Source of the DNA: Streptomyces tibetensis
Lineage (GTDB): Bacteria > Actinomycetota > Actinomycetes > Streptomycetales > Streptomycetaceae
Length of the DNA: 64,000 nt
Direction: 5' to 3'
NCBI RefSeq assembly: GCF_007655005.1
Contig: NZ_SZVW01000013.1
Span: 1 to 64,000 of the forward strand
This document shows positions 45,121 through 54,349 of the stretch, one piece after another (the first letter of the stretch is position 1; the number at the start of each line of letters is the position of its first letter). The position numbers and the translations under genes are program-made. The notes below the pieces were generated by a model. It was given only the letters and a program-made list of their open reading frames with translations. It searched no databases and had not been told where the DNA came from.

Positions 45121-45720
45121 CGCCTGTACGGGTGAAACGGCCGTCACCGCCGCGCACGGCGGCGGCCCGGCGCCTGTACGGGTGAAACGGCCGTCACCGC
45201 TGCGCACGGCGACGGCCCGGCGCCTGTCCGGGCGAAACGGCCGCCACCGCTGCGCACGGCGGCGGCCCGGCGCCTGCACGGGTGAAACGGCCGTCACCGC
45301 TGCGCACGGCGACGGCCCGGCGCCTGTCCGGGCGAAACGGCCGCCACCGCTGCGCACGGCGGCGGCCCGGCGCCTGCACGGGTGAAACGGCCGTCACCGC
45401 TGCGCACGGCGACGGCCCGGCGCCTGTACGGGCGAAACGGCCGTCACCGCCGCGCACGGCGACGGCCCGGCGCCTGTACGGGCGAAACGGCCGCCACCGC
45501 TGCGCACGGCGACGGCCCGGCGCCTGTACGGGTGAAACGGCCGCCACCGCCGCGCACGGCGCCGGCCCGGCGCCTGTACGGGCGAACCGGCCGCCACCGC
45601 CGCGCCCGGCGACGGGCCGGCGCCTGTACGGGTGAAACGGCCGTCACCGCTGCGCACGGCGGCGGCCCGGCGCCTGTACGGGTGAAACGGCCGCCACCGC
45701 CGCGCACCGCGGCGGCTCGA
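45121..45720. repeat. Array A: 12 tandem copies of a 50-bp unit
   Basis: Twelve head-to-tail copies, each exactly 50 bp, starting CGCCTGTACGGGTGAAACGG and ending GGCGGCGGCCCGG. Units differ at a few fixed positions (GTACGGG / GTCCGGG, GTCACC / GCCACC, CCGCGC / TGCGC). Copies 3-4 are identical to copies 5-6, showing a recent 100-bp duplication. Each unit holds two small inverted repeats: GGTGA..TCACC and GCCG..CGGC. Three units equal 150 bp, so frames stay open on both strands, but these are artefacts. No spacers, so not CRISPR. Confidence 0.95.
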
Positions 45721-45912
45721 CGATGCGCATGGGCGCCGGCGCTGCACGCGGCGGTTCGACGAAGCACAGGACGATGCCCGGCCCGCCCGGCCCCCTCGGC
45801 GATGTGGCCGAGGCCACGTGCTGGACGAGGTCCCGATCACGTCCGGGGGCGGGAAGCGGCGGTTACCGTCTACGACCAGATCCCCGCTCCCTTCCTTTCG
45901 GACGGCCCGGCA
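45721..45912. other. Intergenic remnant downstream of array A
   Basis: About 190 bp separating the array from the next gene. The first 40 bp look like decayed repeat units; the rest (45780-45900) contains the probable promoter of the downstream gene, with AT-rich stretches around 45860 and 45890 but no clear boxes. Confidence 0.35.
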
Positions 45913-46440
45913 GTGCACGCAGATCTCTCCCCTGTCATCGCGGCGACCGCCCAGTGGCTGACCCGCGCCTTCCCCGCCTCCGGCGGCGCGCTGGCCTCCG
46001 CCCTGTGCGAGGTCCAGGCCCGGCAGGCCGTGACCGTCGCGGCCTGGCTCCGGTACCCGACGGCGATGGACGCCGCTCTGCTCGGCATGGCCGGCCCCGG
46101 CGGCTCCGGGCGGCTCGACTGGATCAGCGGCGCCGACGCCGCCCTCGGCGACGACGTGGACGCACACGCCTGGCGCAGCTGGGTGGACGAGGTCGTGGCC
46201 AGCTGGGCGGCCAGTCTGCTCACCGACCCGGAGCTGGCGGCCCGGGCGGTGGCCGCGCTCGCCGACGGCAGCCACAGCACCGGCGCACCGGCCGAGTTCC
46301 GCCGGCTCGTCGCCCCCGACGACGGCGACCGGAACGCCGCCGCCCTGCTGCGCCACCCCGACCTGCTCGCCCCCGTCGCCGGCCTGCACCAGGACCAGCT
46401 CCTCCACCGCCTGAACCCGGGCCGCACACTGATCGCCTGA
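45913..46440 (+). CDS. Conserved hypothetical protein (175 aa)
   Basis: Helical, soluble, with no recognisable motif. The C-terminal half (VDEVVASWAASLLTDPELAA; NAAALLRHPDLLAPVAGLH) looks like a repeat-poor alpha bundle. The GTG at 45913 is the only plausible start before the frame enters the repeat array; no good ribosome site precedes it, so the true start could be upstream. The last 25 bp of the gene, including the stop, are duplicated in tandem. Confidence 0.5.
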   Translation: MHADLSPVIAATAQWLTRAFPASGGALASALCEVQARQAVTVAAWLRYPTAMDAALLGMAGPGGSGRLDWISGADAALGDDVDAHAWRSWVDEVVASWAASLLTDPELAARAVAALADGSHSTGAPAEFRRLVAPDDGDRNAAALLRHPDLLAPVAGLHQDQLLHRLNPGRTLIA

Positions 46441-46467
46441 CTCCCGGGCCGCACACTGATCGCCTGA
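46416..46467. repeat. Tandem duplication spanning a stop codon (27-bp period)
   Basis: CCCGGGCCGCACACTGATCG plus CCTGA occurs at 46416-46440, ending with the TGA, and again at 46443-46467. The period is 27 bp. The second copy is noncoding and would provide a second in-frame stop. Confidence 0.9.
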
Positions 46468-46672
46468 CGCTCAGGTGCACTGCGCTGACCTGCGAGGACA
46501 GCGTCCTGGGTACGGCTCTCACCCTCCGTGACTCACCGGTTTGCCGTACGCGGCCGTGCCGTGCCCGCACGGCCGTCGGAGGCTGGGCGTGAGCTCGACG
46601 GCACTCCGGCTCCTTCGCAGGCCGGGGCGCGACCGTCCTGCCGCGCGCCGCCGCCACGGAGGAGAGACCGAC

Positions 46673-47638
46673 ATGAGCACCGCCCTCTCACGCACCTGGG
46701 AACACGCCGTCGTCACCGGCGGCGCCGGGTTCGTCGGCTCCCATCTGTGCGCCACCCTCCTGGACGCGGGTGCGGCCGTCACCTGCGTCGACGACTTCAG
46801 CACCGGCCGGCCCGAGAACATCACGCCGCTGCTCGAACGGCCAGGTTTCACGCTGGTCCAGGCCGACGTGTCCGAGGGGCTGCGGGTCAAACGGCCACCG
46901 GACCTCGTGCTGCACTTCGCCTCCCCGGCGTCCCCGGCGGACTACCTGCGCCTCCCGCTGCACACCCTGGAGACCGGCAGCCTCGGCACCCGCCACGTCC
47001 TGGAACTCGCGCACTGCGCCCGGGCCCGCTTCGTCCTCGCCTCGACCTCCGAGGTCTACGGCGACCCGCAGCAGAACCCCCAGGACGAGCGCTACTGGGG
47101 CAACGTCAACCCCGTCGGACCGCGCAGCGTCTACGACGAGGCCAAACGCTTCGGCGAGGCGCTGACCACCGCCCACGCCGAGGCCGAGGGCACCGACACC
47201 TGCATCGTGCGGCTGTTCAACACCTACGGCCCTCGCATGCGCGGCCATGACGGACGGGCGGTGCCGACCTTCGTACGGCAGGCCCTGGCCGGCGAGCCCC
47301 TCACCGTGACCGGCGACGGCCGCCAGACTCGGTCGCTGTGCTTCGTCGACGACACCGTGCGCGGCGTCCTCGCAGCGGCCGCCCACGGCATGCGCGGCCC
47401 CGTCAACATCGGCAACCCGACCGAGATCACCATGCTCGACCTGGCCCGCCTGGTCGTGGAACTCGCCGAGTCGTCCTCCGAGATCCGCTACATCGAACGC
47501 CCGGTGGACGACCCGGCCGTGCGCTGCCCGGACATCACGCTGGCCCGCGACAAGCTCGGCTGGGAACCGCAGGTGCGTGCCGAGGAGGGGCTGCGGCGCA
47601 CGATCGCCTGGTTCCGCGAGGCCGGCACCGAGGAGTGA
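46673..47638 (+). CDS. UDP-glucuronate decarboxylase-like (UXS-type) SDR
   Basis: A 321-aa extended short-chain dehydrogenase. The Rossmann motif is TGGAGFVGSH (15-24). STSEVYGDPQQNPQDERYWG and NVNPVGPRSVYDEAKR carry the active-site Ser, Glu, Tyr and Lys and match UXS enzymes, which make UDP-xylose from UDP-glucuronate, more closely than plain 4-epimerases. RLFNTYGPRMRGHDGRAVPT is also characteristic. The ATG has GGAGGAGA 9 nt upstream. It opens the glycan cluster, 65 bp before the carbamoyltransferase gene. Confidence 0.88.
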   Translation: MSTALSRTWEHAVVTGGAGFVGSHLCATLLDAGAAVTCVDDFSTGRPENITPLLERPGFTLVQADVSEGLRVKRPPDLVLHFASPASPADYLRLPLHTLETGSLGTRHVLELAHCARARFVLASTSEVYGDPQQNPQDERYWGNVNPVGPRSVYDEAKRFGEALTTAHAEAEGTDTCIVRLFNTYGPRMRGHDGRAVPTFVRQALAGEPLTVTGDGRQTRSLCFVDDTVRGVLAAAAHGMRGPVNIGNPTEITMLDLARLVVELAESSSEIRYIERPVDDPAVRCPDITLARDKLGWEPQVRAEEGLRRTIAWFREAGTEE

Positions 47639-47703
47639 ACCCGCCCGGGCACCCCGCACCGCCGCGTCCGGGTGTCTCCCGACCGCCGAAAGGCCCGCCC
47701 TCC

Positions 47704-49380
47704 ATGCGCATCCTCGGAATCAACGCCCTCTTCCACGACCCCGCCGCCGCCCTGGTGATCGACGGACGGACCGTCGCCGCCGCGGAGGAGGAGCGGTTCT
47801 CCCGCCGCAAACACGGCAAGAGACCTCTGCCGTTCTCCGCCTGGGAACTGCCCGAGCGGGCCGCGGCCTGGTGCCTGAAGCGGGCCGGGCTGCGCCCGCA
47901 GGACCTCGACGCCGTCACCTACTCCTTCGACCCCCGGCTCGCCCGGCCGGCCGAGGACATGGGCCTGGACGACCCCTGGGACCACCTGCGGCTGACCTAC
48001 GCCCGCGAGGCACCCGGCTTCCTGAGGACCGCCCTGCCCGGTCTCGACCCCGGGATCGTCCGCTTCGTGCCGCACCACATGGCCCACGCCGCCTCCAGCG
48101 CCTTCGCCGCACCGGACGCCGGGAACTCCTCCGTCCTCGTCCTCGACGGCCGTGGGGAACGCGCCTCCCATCTGGCCGCGCGCCGCGTGGGCGACCGCCT
48201 GGAGCAACTGCACGCCCAGGACCTGCCGCACTCTCTCGGCCTCGTCTACGAGGAACTCACCGAGCATCTGGGCTTCCTGCGCTCCTCTGACGAGTTCAAG
48301 GTCATGGCCCTCGCCTCCCATGGCAGGCCGCGCATGCTCGCCGAACTGCGCCGCCACGTGTATCCCACCGGCGACGGCGGCTTCCACGCCACCGGCGTGC
48401 CCTGGCCCGAGCTGTGCGCCCCGCGTGGTCCCGACGAGCCGTGGACACAGGACCACGCCGACGTCGCCGCCAGTGCCCAGGCCGTGCTGGAGGAGACCCT
48501 GCTCGACCTGGTGCGCTGGCTGCACGGCCGGACCCACGACCGGGTGCTCACCCTCGCCGGCGGCGTCGCCCTCAACTGCGTCGCCAACTCCCGTATCGCC
48601 CGCGAGGGTCCCTTCGCCCGGGTGTGGGTGCAGCCGGCGGCGGGAGACGCCGGCACCGCCCTGGGCGGAGCCTTGCTGCTGTCCGCCGTGGAGGGCGACG
48701 CACCGCAGCCCATGGCCGGTGCCGACCTCGGCCGCGAGTGGTCCGACGCCGAGCTCGGAGCCTGGCTGAAGACCGCGGCCGTACCCGTCGAGCGGCCCTC
48801 GGACATCGCCGCGACCGTGGCCCGGGCCCTGGCGGACAACGGGATCGTCGCCTGGTTCCAGGGCCGCTCCGAGTACGGCCCCCGGGCCCTCGGCCACCGC
48901 TCCCTGCTGGCCCACCCCGGGCACGCGGGCAACCTGGAACGCCTCAACGACGTCAAGGGCCGCGAGCAGTTCCGCCCCGTCGCACCCATGGTCCTCGCCG
49001 GCCGCGCAGCCGAGCTCTTCGACGGCCCGTTGCCCAGCCCGTACATGCTGTTCGTGCACGAGGTGGCCCCCGCATGGCGGGACCGCATCCCCGCGGTCGT
49101 GCACGTCGACGGCACCGCCCGCATCCAGACCGTCGACCCGGACCGCGAACCCCTTATCGCCCGCATGCTCGGCGAGTTCGAGCGTCTCACCGGGCTGCCC
49201 GTGGTCGTCAACACCAGCCTCAACACGGCAGGCCGGCCCATGGTCGACGACCCGCGCGACGCCCTGGAGTGCTTCGGCTCCTCGCCCGTCGACCTGCTGG
49301 CCATCGGCCCGTACGCGATCCGGCGCGGCGACCTCTTCCGTACCGACTCCCGCAGCGCCGATGCCGGAGGCCCACGATGA
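47704..49380 (+). CDS. NodU/CmcH-family O-carbamoyltransferase
   Basis: A 558-aa carbamoyltransferase, which transfers carbamoyl from carbamoyl phosphate through a carbamoyl-adenylate to a sugar or other hydroxyl. The N-terminal half has INALFHDPAAALVIDG and the metal/ATP-site segment VPHHMAHAASSAF (about residue 124). The C-terminal half has SEYGPRALGHRSLLAHPG (about 393) and NTSLNTAGRPMVDDP. It is complete. The stop overlaps the GT2 start (ATGA). In this context it should decorate the glycan. Confidence 0.94.
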   Translation: MRILGINALFHDPAAALVIDGRTVAAAEEERFSRRKHGKRPLPFSAWELPERAAAWCLKRAGLRPQDLDAVTYSFDPRLARPAEDMGLDDPWDHLRLTYAREAPGFLRTALPGLDPGIVRFVPHHMAHAASSAFAAPDAGNSSVLVLDGRGERASHLAARRVGDRLEQLHAQDLPHSLGLVYEELTEHLGFLRSSDEFKVMALASHGRPRMLAELRRHVYPTGDGGFHATGVPWPELCAPRGPDEPWTQDHADVAASAQAVLEETLLDLVRWLHGRTHDRVLTLAGGVALNCVANSRIAREGPFARVWVQPAAGDAGTALGGALLLSAVEGDAPQPMAGADLGREWSDAELGAWLKTAAVPVERPSDIAATVARALADNGIVAWFQGRSEYGPRALGHRSLLAHPGHAGNLERLNDVKGREQFRPVAPMVLAGRAAELFDGPLPSPYMLFVHEVAPAWRDRIPAVVHVDGTARIQTVDPDREPLIARMLGEFERLTGLPVVVNTSLNTAGRPMVDDPRDALECFGSSPVDLLAIGPYAIRRGDLFRTDSRSADAGGPR

Positions 49381-50450
49381 CCCGACCCGAGACCCGCACG
49401 CCCGACGCCGCGTACGCCGTCGTCATCCCGACCCTCGGCCGGGCCAGCCTGGGCGCCTGCCTGCGCGCCCTCGCGGAGACGACCGGGCCGGGCCCCGTCC
49501 GGGTGGTCCTCGTCGACGACCGGCCCGCCACGGACGGTGTCCCCCTCACCGCCGACGTCCCACCGTCCCTGCGCGCACGCACCATCGTCGTGCCCGGCGG
49601 TGCGCGCGGACCCGCCGCCGCACGCAACCTCGGCTGGCGGGCCGCCGGTGACGTGCCCTGGATCGTCTTCCTCGACGACGACGTCGTCCCCGGGCCCACC
49701 TGGGGCGACGACCTGGCCCTGGACCTGGCCGCGGCCACCGAGCGCACCGCCGGGATCACCGCCCGCATCGATGTGCCCCTGCCCGCCGACCGGCGCCCCA
49801 CGGACTGGGAACGCAACACGGCCGGACTCGCCGGCGCCCGCTGGATCACCGCCGACCTGGCATACCGCCGGGCCGCGCTGACGGCCGTCGGCGGATTCGA
49901 CGATCGGTTCCGGCGGGCCTTCCGGGAGGACGCCGACCTCGCCTTGCGCATGCTCGACGCCGGCTGGACGCTCACCGTCGGCCGGCGCACCACCACCCAC
50001 CCCGTACGGCAGGCCGGGCGCTGGATCTCCGTCCGGCTCCAGGCGGGAAACGCCGACGACGTGCTGATGACCCGGCTGCACGGCCGTCACTGGTGGCGCC
50101 GGGCCGAGGCACGCCGCGGGCGCCTGCCCCTGCACCTTGCGGTGACCGGAGCCGGGGTGACGGCGCTCGGCTGCGCCCTGCTCGGCAGGCACCGGGCCGC
50201 CGCGGCCTGCGCCGCCGCCTGGCTGGCCGGCACCACCGAGTTCGCCCTCGCCCGCATCCTGCCCGGGCCGGGCACCCGCGACGAGGTGCTCACCATGGCG
50301 GTGACCAGTGCCTTCGTCCCTCCCGCGGCGACCTGGCACTGGCTGCGCGGGCGGGTCGCCCACCGCAAGGCAGGGCGGTACGCCCCCTTCGGCAACGGTG
50401 AGCCGGCGCCCGCGCCCCGCCCGGCCGCCCGGGAACGGCTGCGGTCATGA
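49377..50450 (+). CDS. Family 2 glycosyltransferase
   Basis: A 357-aa GT-A enzyme. The N-terminal domain has YAVVIPTLGRASLGACLRAL, VVLVDDRP, the metal-binding FLDDDVVPGP (about residue 100) and AFREDADLALRMLDAGW with the catalytic acid region. The last 110 residues contain hydrophobic segments (VTGAGVTALGCALLG; AAWLAGTTEFALARIL) that could anchor it to the membrane. Overlaps both neighbours by 4 bp. Confidence 0.92.
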   Translation: MTRPETRTPDAAYAVVIPTLGRASLGACLRALAETTGPGPVRVVLVDDRPATDGVPLTADVPPSLRARTIVVPGGARGPAAARNLGWRAAGDVPWIVFLDDDVVPGPTWGDDLALDLAAATERTAGITARIDVPLPADRRPTDWERNTAGLAGARWITADLAYRRAALTAVGGFDDRFRRAFREDADLALRMLDAGWTLTVGRRTTTHPVRQAGRWISVRLQAGNADDVLMTRLHGRHWWRRAEARRGRLPLHLAVTGAGVTALGCALLGRHRAAAACAAAWLAGTTEFALARILPGPGTRDEVLTMAVTSAFVPPAATWHWLRGRVAHRKAGRYAPFGNGEPAPAPRPAARERLRS

Positions 50451-51055
50451 CGCCGCCCCTCGCCCCCTGGCTCCTCCCCGGGCACGTGCGGCAGCACCCG
50501 CGCGTGCCGGGCGGCCCCCACCCCGCGGCCGTTCTCTTCGACCGCGACGGCACCCTCGTCGCCGACGTGCCCTACAACGGGGACCCGTCCCGGGTCACGC
50601 TCATGCCGGGCGCCCGCGAGGCCGTGGACGCCGTACGCGCCGCCGGGGTGCCCGTCGGGGTCGTCACCAACCAGTCGGGCGTGGCCCGGGGCCTGCTGAC
50701 CCGCCGCGACGTGGAGGTCGTACGGCTGCGGGTGGAGGAACTGCTCGGGCCGTTCGCCGTCTGGGCCGTGTGCCCGCACGGGCCGGGGGAGGGCTGCGCC
50801 TGCCGCAAGCCGGCACCCGGACTGATCCTGGCCGCGTGCCGGCGGCTCGCCGTCCCACCGGAACGCACCGCCGTCATCGGCGACATCGGAGCCGACATGG
50901 AGGCGGCGCGGGCGGCGGGGGCCCGAGGGGTCCTGGTCCCCACGGCCGTCACCCGTGCCGTTGAGACCGCGACGGCCGACGTCACGGCACCGGACCTGCC
51001 GGCGGCCGTACGCCTCGTCCTCGGCTCCGCCGTCACGGCACGGGAGCCACGATGA
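50447..51055 (+). CDS. gmhB: D-glycero-D-manno-heptose 1,7-bisphosphate phosphatase GmhB
   Basis: A 202-aa HAD-IIIA phosphatase. Motif I is VLFDRDGTLV (residues 29-38), motif II is VVTNQSGVARG, and motif IV is IGDIGADMEAA. The zinc site distinctive of GmhB is present in CPHGPGEGCACRKPAPG (C-x-H ... C-x-C). In the pathway it converts the heptose 1,7-bisphosphate made by HldE to heptose 1-phosphate. Coupled by 4-bp overlaps on both sides. Confidence 0.93.
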   Translation: MTPPLAPWLLPGHVRQHPRVPGGPHPAAVLFDRDGTLVADVPYNGDPSRVTLMPGAREAVDAVRAAGVPVGVVTNQSGVARGLLTRRDVEVVRLRVEELLGPFAVWAVCPHGPGEGCACRKPAPGLILAACRRLAVPPERTAVIGDIGADMEAARAAGARGVLVPTAVTRAVETATADVTAPDLPAAVRLVLGSAVTAREPR

Positions 51056-52113
51056 CCCCCTCCCGTCCTCCCCGCACCCTCGTGGTCCGTCTCGACAGCG
51101 CCGGAGACGTACTCCTGGCCGGGCCCGCCGTACGGGCGGTCGCCGCCGGATCCTCGTACACCGCGCTGCTCTGCGGGCCCCAGGGCACGGCGGCCGGGCG
51201 GATGCTGCCCGGCGTCGACGACGTGCTGACCTTCGACGCCCCCTGGGTCGGGCTGGAGCCGCCGCCGGTGACGCGTGCGGGCACCCGGCGGCTGATGGAG
51301 ACGCTCACGGCGGGCCGCTTCGACCGGGCGCTCGTGCTGGTGTCGTACCACCAGAGCCCACTGCCGGCCGCCCTGCTGCTGAAGCTGGCAGGGATCGGAC
51401 GGACCGCCGCCGACTGCGAGGACTACCCGGGCGCGCTCCTCGACCGGCGGCACCGCAGGAGGCCGCACCGTCATGAGGCCCTGGCCGCCCTCGACCTGGC
51501 CCGCGCCGAGGGCTTCCCGGTCCCGCCCGGCGACGACGGCCGGCTGCGTGTCCTGCCGCCGCCGAGCACCGGCCACCTCACCGGCCCCGAGCCGTACGTC
51601 GTCCTCCACCCCGGCGCGGCCGTGCCCGCGCGGGCCTGGACGCCGGGCCGGGCGGCTCGTGCCGTGGCCGCCCTGTCCGCAGCGGGGCACCGGGTCGTCG
51701 TCACGGGCGGGCCCGCCGAGCGCGAACTGACCGCACGGGTCGCCGGGCGGCGCGCCCTGGACCTCGGCGGCGCCACCGATCTGCCGCACCTGGCCGGAGT
51801 CCTGGCCGGAGCCCGGGCCGTGGTGGCCGGCAACACCGGCCCGGCGCATCTCGCCGCCGCCGTGGGCACGCCCGTCGTCAGCCTCTTCGCACCGGTCGTG
51901 CCGGCCGACCGGTGGGCCCCCTACGGCGTACCGCACGTCCTGCTCGGCGACCCGCACGCGGCCTGCGCGCAGACCCGGGCCCGGCACTGCCCGGTGCCCG
52001 GACACCCCTGCCTCGACGGCATCGGCGACGCCGAGGTGCTCGCCGCCGTGGCGGCCCTCACGGGCCACCCGGCGGACCGGGGAGAACAGACCGAGCGAGG
52101 AGCTGCCGTATGA
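51052..52113 (+). CDS. Family 9 glycosyltransferase (heptosyltransferase-like)
   Basis: A 353-aa GT-B enzyme of the ADP-heptose:LPS heptosyltransferase family. Landmarks: N-terminal LVVRLDSAGDVLLAGPAVRA, the sugar-nucleotide segment VVLHPGAAVPARAWTP, and the C-terminal AGNTGPAHLAAAVGTPVVSLF with PADRWAPYG. GT9 enzymes use ADP-heptose, fitting the local biosynthetic genes. The acceptor here cannot be lipid A, which Gram-positives lack. Confidence 0.93.
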   Translation: MTPSRPPRTLVVRLDSAGDVLLAGPAVRAVAAGSSYTALLCGPQGTAAGRMLPGVDDVLTFDAPWVGLEPPPVTRAGTRRLMETLTAGRFDRALVLVSYHQSPLPAALLLKLAGIGRTAADCEDYPGALLDRRHRRRPHRHEALAALDLARAEGFPVPPGDDGRLRVLPPPSTGHLTGPEPYVVLHPGAAVPARAWTPGRAARAVAALSAAGHRVVVTGGPAERELTARVAGRRALDLGGATDLPHLAGVLAGARAVVAGNTGPAHLAAAVGTPVVSLFAPVVPADRWAPYGVPHVLLGDPHAACAQTRARHCPVPGHPCLDGIGDAEVLAAVAALTGHPADRGEQTERGAAV

Positions 52114-53075
52114 ACATCCTGCTGTGGCACGTGCACGGCTCCTGGACGACCGCCTTCGTCCAGGGCCCGCACACCTACCTCGTCCCCGTCACGCCCGACC
52201 GCGGCCCGGACGGCCTCGGGCGGGCCGAGACCTTCACCTGGCCCGCCTCGGTACAGGAGGTCACCCCCGCGGAACTCGGCGACACGCCGGTCGACCTGGT
52301 CCTCCTCCAGCGGCCGCACGAGGCGGCGCTGGCCGAACGGTGGCTCGGCGGGCGCCGCCCCGGGCGGGACGTGCCCGCGGTGTACCTGGAGCACAACGCG
52401 CCCGACGGCGACGTGCCCGACACCCGGCACCCGTGCGCCGACCGCGACGACCTCACCCTCGTGCACGTCACCCACTTCAACCGGCTGTTCTGGGACGGCG
52501 GCAGCACCCGCACCGAGGTGATCGAGCACGGCATCGTCGACCCGGGCCACCGCTACAGCGGCCGGCTCGCCCGCGCCGCCGTCGTCGTCAACGAACCCGT
52601 GCGGCGCGCCCGGTACACCGGCACCGACTTGCTGCCCGCCCTCGCCGAGGCCGTTCCGCTCGACGTGTTCGGGATGGGCACCGAGGGCCTGGCCGGACAC
52701 CTCGGCCTGGCACCGGACCGCTGCCGCACCGCCGACCTGCCCCAGAGCGAGCTGCACACGGCGCTGGCCGACCGCCGCATGTACCTGCACCCGGTGCGCT
52801 GGACCTCCCTCGGCCTGTCCCTGCTGGAGGCCATGCACCTCGGCATGCCCGTGCTGGCGTTCGCCACCACCGAGGCGGTCGAGGCGGTCCCGCCCGGCGC
52901 CGGCACCCTGACCACCCGGCCGGACGTCCTGGCCCGTGCGGCCCGCCGCTACCTCCACGAACCCGAGGCCGCGGCCGCGGAGGGGACCCGCGCCCGCCAG
53001 GCGGCCCTCGAACGCTACGGGCTCAAACGCTTCCTGGCCGACTGGGAGCGCCTGATCACGGAGGTGTGCTCATGA
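52110..53075 (+). CDS. Glycosyltransferase, GT4-like (321 aa)
   Basis: A GT-B-type enzyme with a GT4-like C-terminus (RWTSLGLSLLEAMHLGMPVL, with the family glutamate region LLEAMHLGMP) and an N-terminal domain starting MNILLWHVHGSWTTAFVQGP. QRPHEAALAERWLGG and EHGIVDPGHRYSGRLARAAV lie between. It is shorter than typical GT4 proteins (about 370 aa). Adjacent genes overlap by 4 bp on both sides. Confidence 0.88.
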   Translation: MNILLWHVHGSWTTAFVQGPHTYLVPVTPDRGPDGLGRAETFTWPASVQEVTPAELGDTPVDLVLLQRPHEAALAERWLGGRRPGRDVPAVYLEHNAPDGDVPDTRHPCADRDDLTLVHVTHFNRLFWDGGSTRTEVIEHGIVDPGHRYSGRLARAAVVVNEPVRRARYTGTDLLPALAEAVPLDVFGMGTEGLAGHLGLAPDRCRTADLPQSELHTALADRRMYLHPVRWTSLGLSLLEAMHLGMPVLAFATTEAVEAVPPGAGTLTTRPDVLARAARRYLHEPEAAAAEGTRARQAALERYGLKRFLADWERLITEVCS

Positions 53076-54349
53076 CCCCGTCCCTCAGCCACTTCCCGTC
53101 CGGACCGCTCGGCGGCGGCCCGCTCGACCCCGGCGTCCTCGCGATCGCGCTCGTCTCCGAGCACGCCAGTCCCCTCGCCGCACTCGGCGGAGTCGACGCC
53201 GGCGGGCAGAACGTCCACGTCGCCTGCCTCGCCGGGGCACTCGCCGACCGCGGCCACCGCGTCACCGTCCACACCCGCCGGGACGCGCCCGACCTGCCGT
53301 GGCGGGTGGAACTGCGCGACGGCGTCGAGGTGCACCACGTACCCGCCGGGCCGGCCGAACCGCTCCCCAAGGATGAACTGCTGCCGCACATGGACGAGTT
53401 CGGCCGCCACCTCGCCCGCGGCTGGCGCACCCGGCCGCCTGATCTCGTGCACTCCCACTACTGGATGTCGGGCCTGGCCGCGCTGCGCGCCACCCGCGAG
53501 CACGGCCTTCCCCTGCTGCACACCTACCACGCCCTCGGCACCGTGAAGCGACGGCACCAGCGGCTCGCCGACACCAGCCCGCCGGAGCGGATCCCCGGCG
53601 AGATCGAGATCGGCCTGAACTGCGACCGCGTCATCGCCACCTGCCGCGACGAGGTCCACGAACTGGTCCGCATGGGCATCCCCCCGCACCGGATCGGCAT
53701 CGTGCCGTGCGGTGTCGACACCGACCGGTTCACTCCCAAGGGCCCGGCCGCGCCGCGCGGCCCCCACCCGCACCGGATCCTGCAACTGGGCCGGCTCGTG
53801 CCGCGCAAGGGCACCGCCGTGACCGTCGCCGCCCTGGCCCGGCTGCCCGGCACCGAACTGGTCGTCGTCGGCGGGCCGCCCGCCGGACGGCTCGACGGTG
53901 ACCCGGAAGTGCGGCGGCTGCGCGACCTCGCCCGGGACGCCGGCGTCGCCGACCGCGTCCGCTTCACCGGCGCCCTTCCCAGCGAGGAGGTGCCGGCCCT
54001 GCTGCGCTCCGCCGACGTGGTGGTCTGCCCCGCCGACTACGAACCCTTCGGCATCGTCCCGCTGGAGGCCATGGCCTGCGGCGTGCCCGTGGTGGCCAGC
54101 GCGGTCGGCGGGCAGCTCGACACCGTCGCCGACCCGGGCACCGGACGACTGGTACCGCCCGGCGACCCGGCGGCCCTGGCCGGTGCCGTCGCCGGGCTGC
54201 TCGCCGATCCGGAGGCACGCGCGGCCTGCGGGGCGGCGGGCCGCCGCCGGGTGCTCAGCAGGTACGGCTGGGGCCACGTCGCCGCGGCCACCGAAGCCGC
54301 CTACTGCGAGGTCCTCGACACCGAGCCCGCCGCCACCGGTGCCGGCTGA
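53072..54349 (+). CDS. Family 4 glycosyltransferase
   Basis: A 425-aa retaining GT-B enzyme of the sucrose-synthase/MshA-like GT4 group. VSEHASPLAALGGVDAGGQN is the typical glycine-rich N-terminus; VHSHYWMSGLAALRA and ILQLGRLVPRKGTAVTVAAL follow; the E-x7-E motif is CPADYEPFGIVPLEAMACGV. The 3' end lies in a 58-bp tandem duplication, so the C-terminal EVLDTEPAATGAG is recent or variable. Overlaps the preceding gene by 4 bp. Confidence 0.94.
   Translation: MTPSLSHFPSGPLGGGPLDPGVLAIALVSEHASPLAALGGVDAGGQNVHVACLAGALADRGHRVTVHTRRDAPDLPWRVELRDGVEVHHVPAGPAEPLPKDELLPHMDEFGRHLARGWRTRPPDLVHSHYWMSGLAALRATREHGLPLLHTYHALGTVKRRHQRLADTSPPERIPGEIEIGLNCDRVIATCRDEVHELVRMGIPPHRIGIVPCGVDTDRFTPKGPAAPRGPHPHRILQLGRLVPRKGTAVTVAALARLPGTELVVVGGPPAGRLDGDPEVRRLRDLARDAGVADRVRFTGALPSEEVPALLRSADVVVCPADYEPFGIVPLEAMACGVPVVASAVGGQLDTVADPGTGRLVPPGDPAALAGAVAGLLADPEARAACGAAGRRRVLSRYGWGHVAAATEAAYCEVLDTEPAATGAG

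Noticed and set aside
45282..45635. 117-aa frames encoding ACTGETAVTAAHG-like repeats inside array A
   Set aside because: Open only because three 50-bp units make 150 bp; no ribosome site or codon bias, and equally open on both strands.
45121..45720. CRISPR array
   Set aside because: The 50-bp units abut directly with no variable spacers, and no cas gene is near.
47488..49104. 538-aa minus-strand frame opposite the carbamoyltransferase
   Set aside because: Shadow frame; the plus strand has NodU/CmcH motifs and 4-bp coupling to neighbours.
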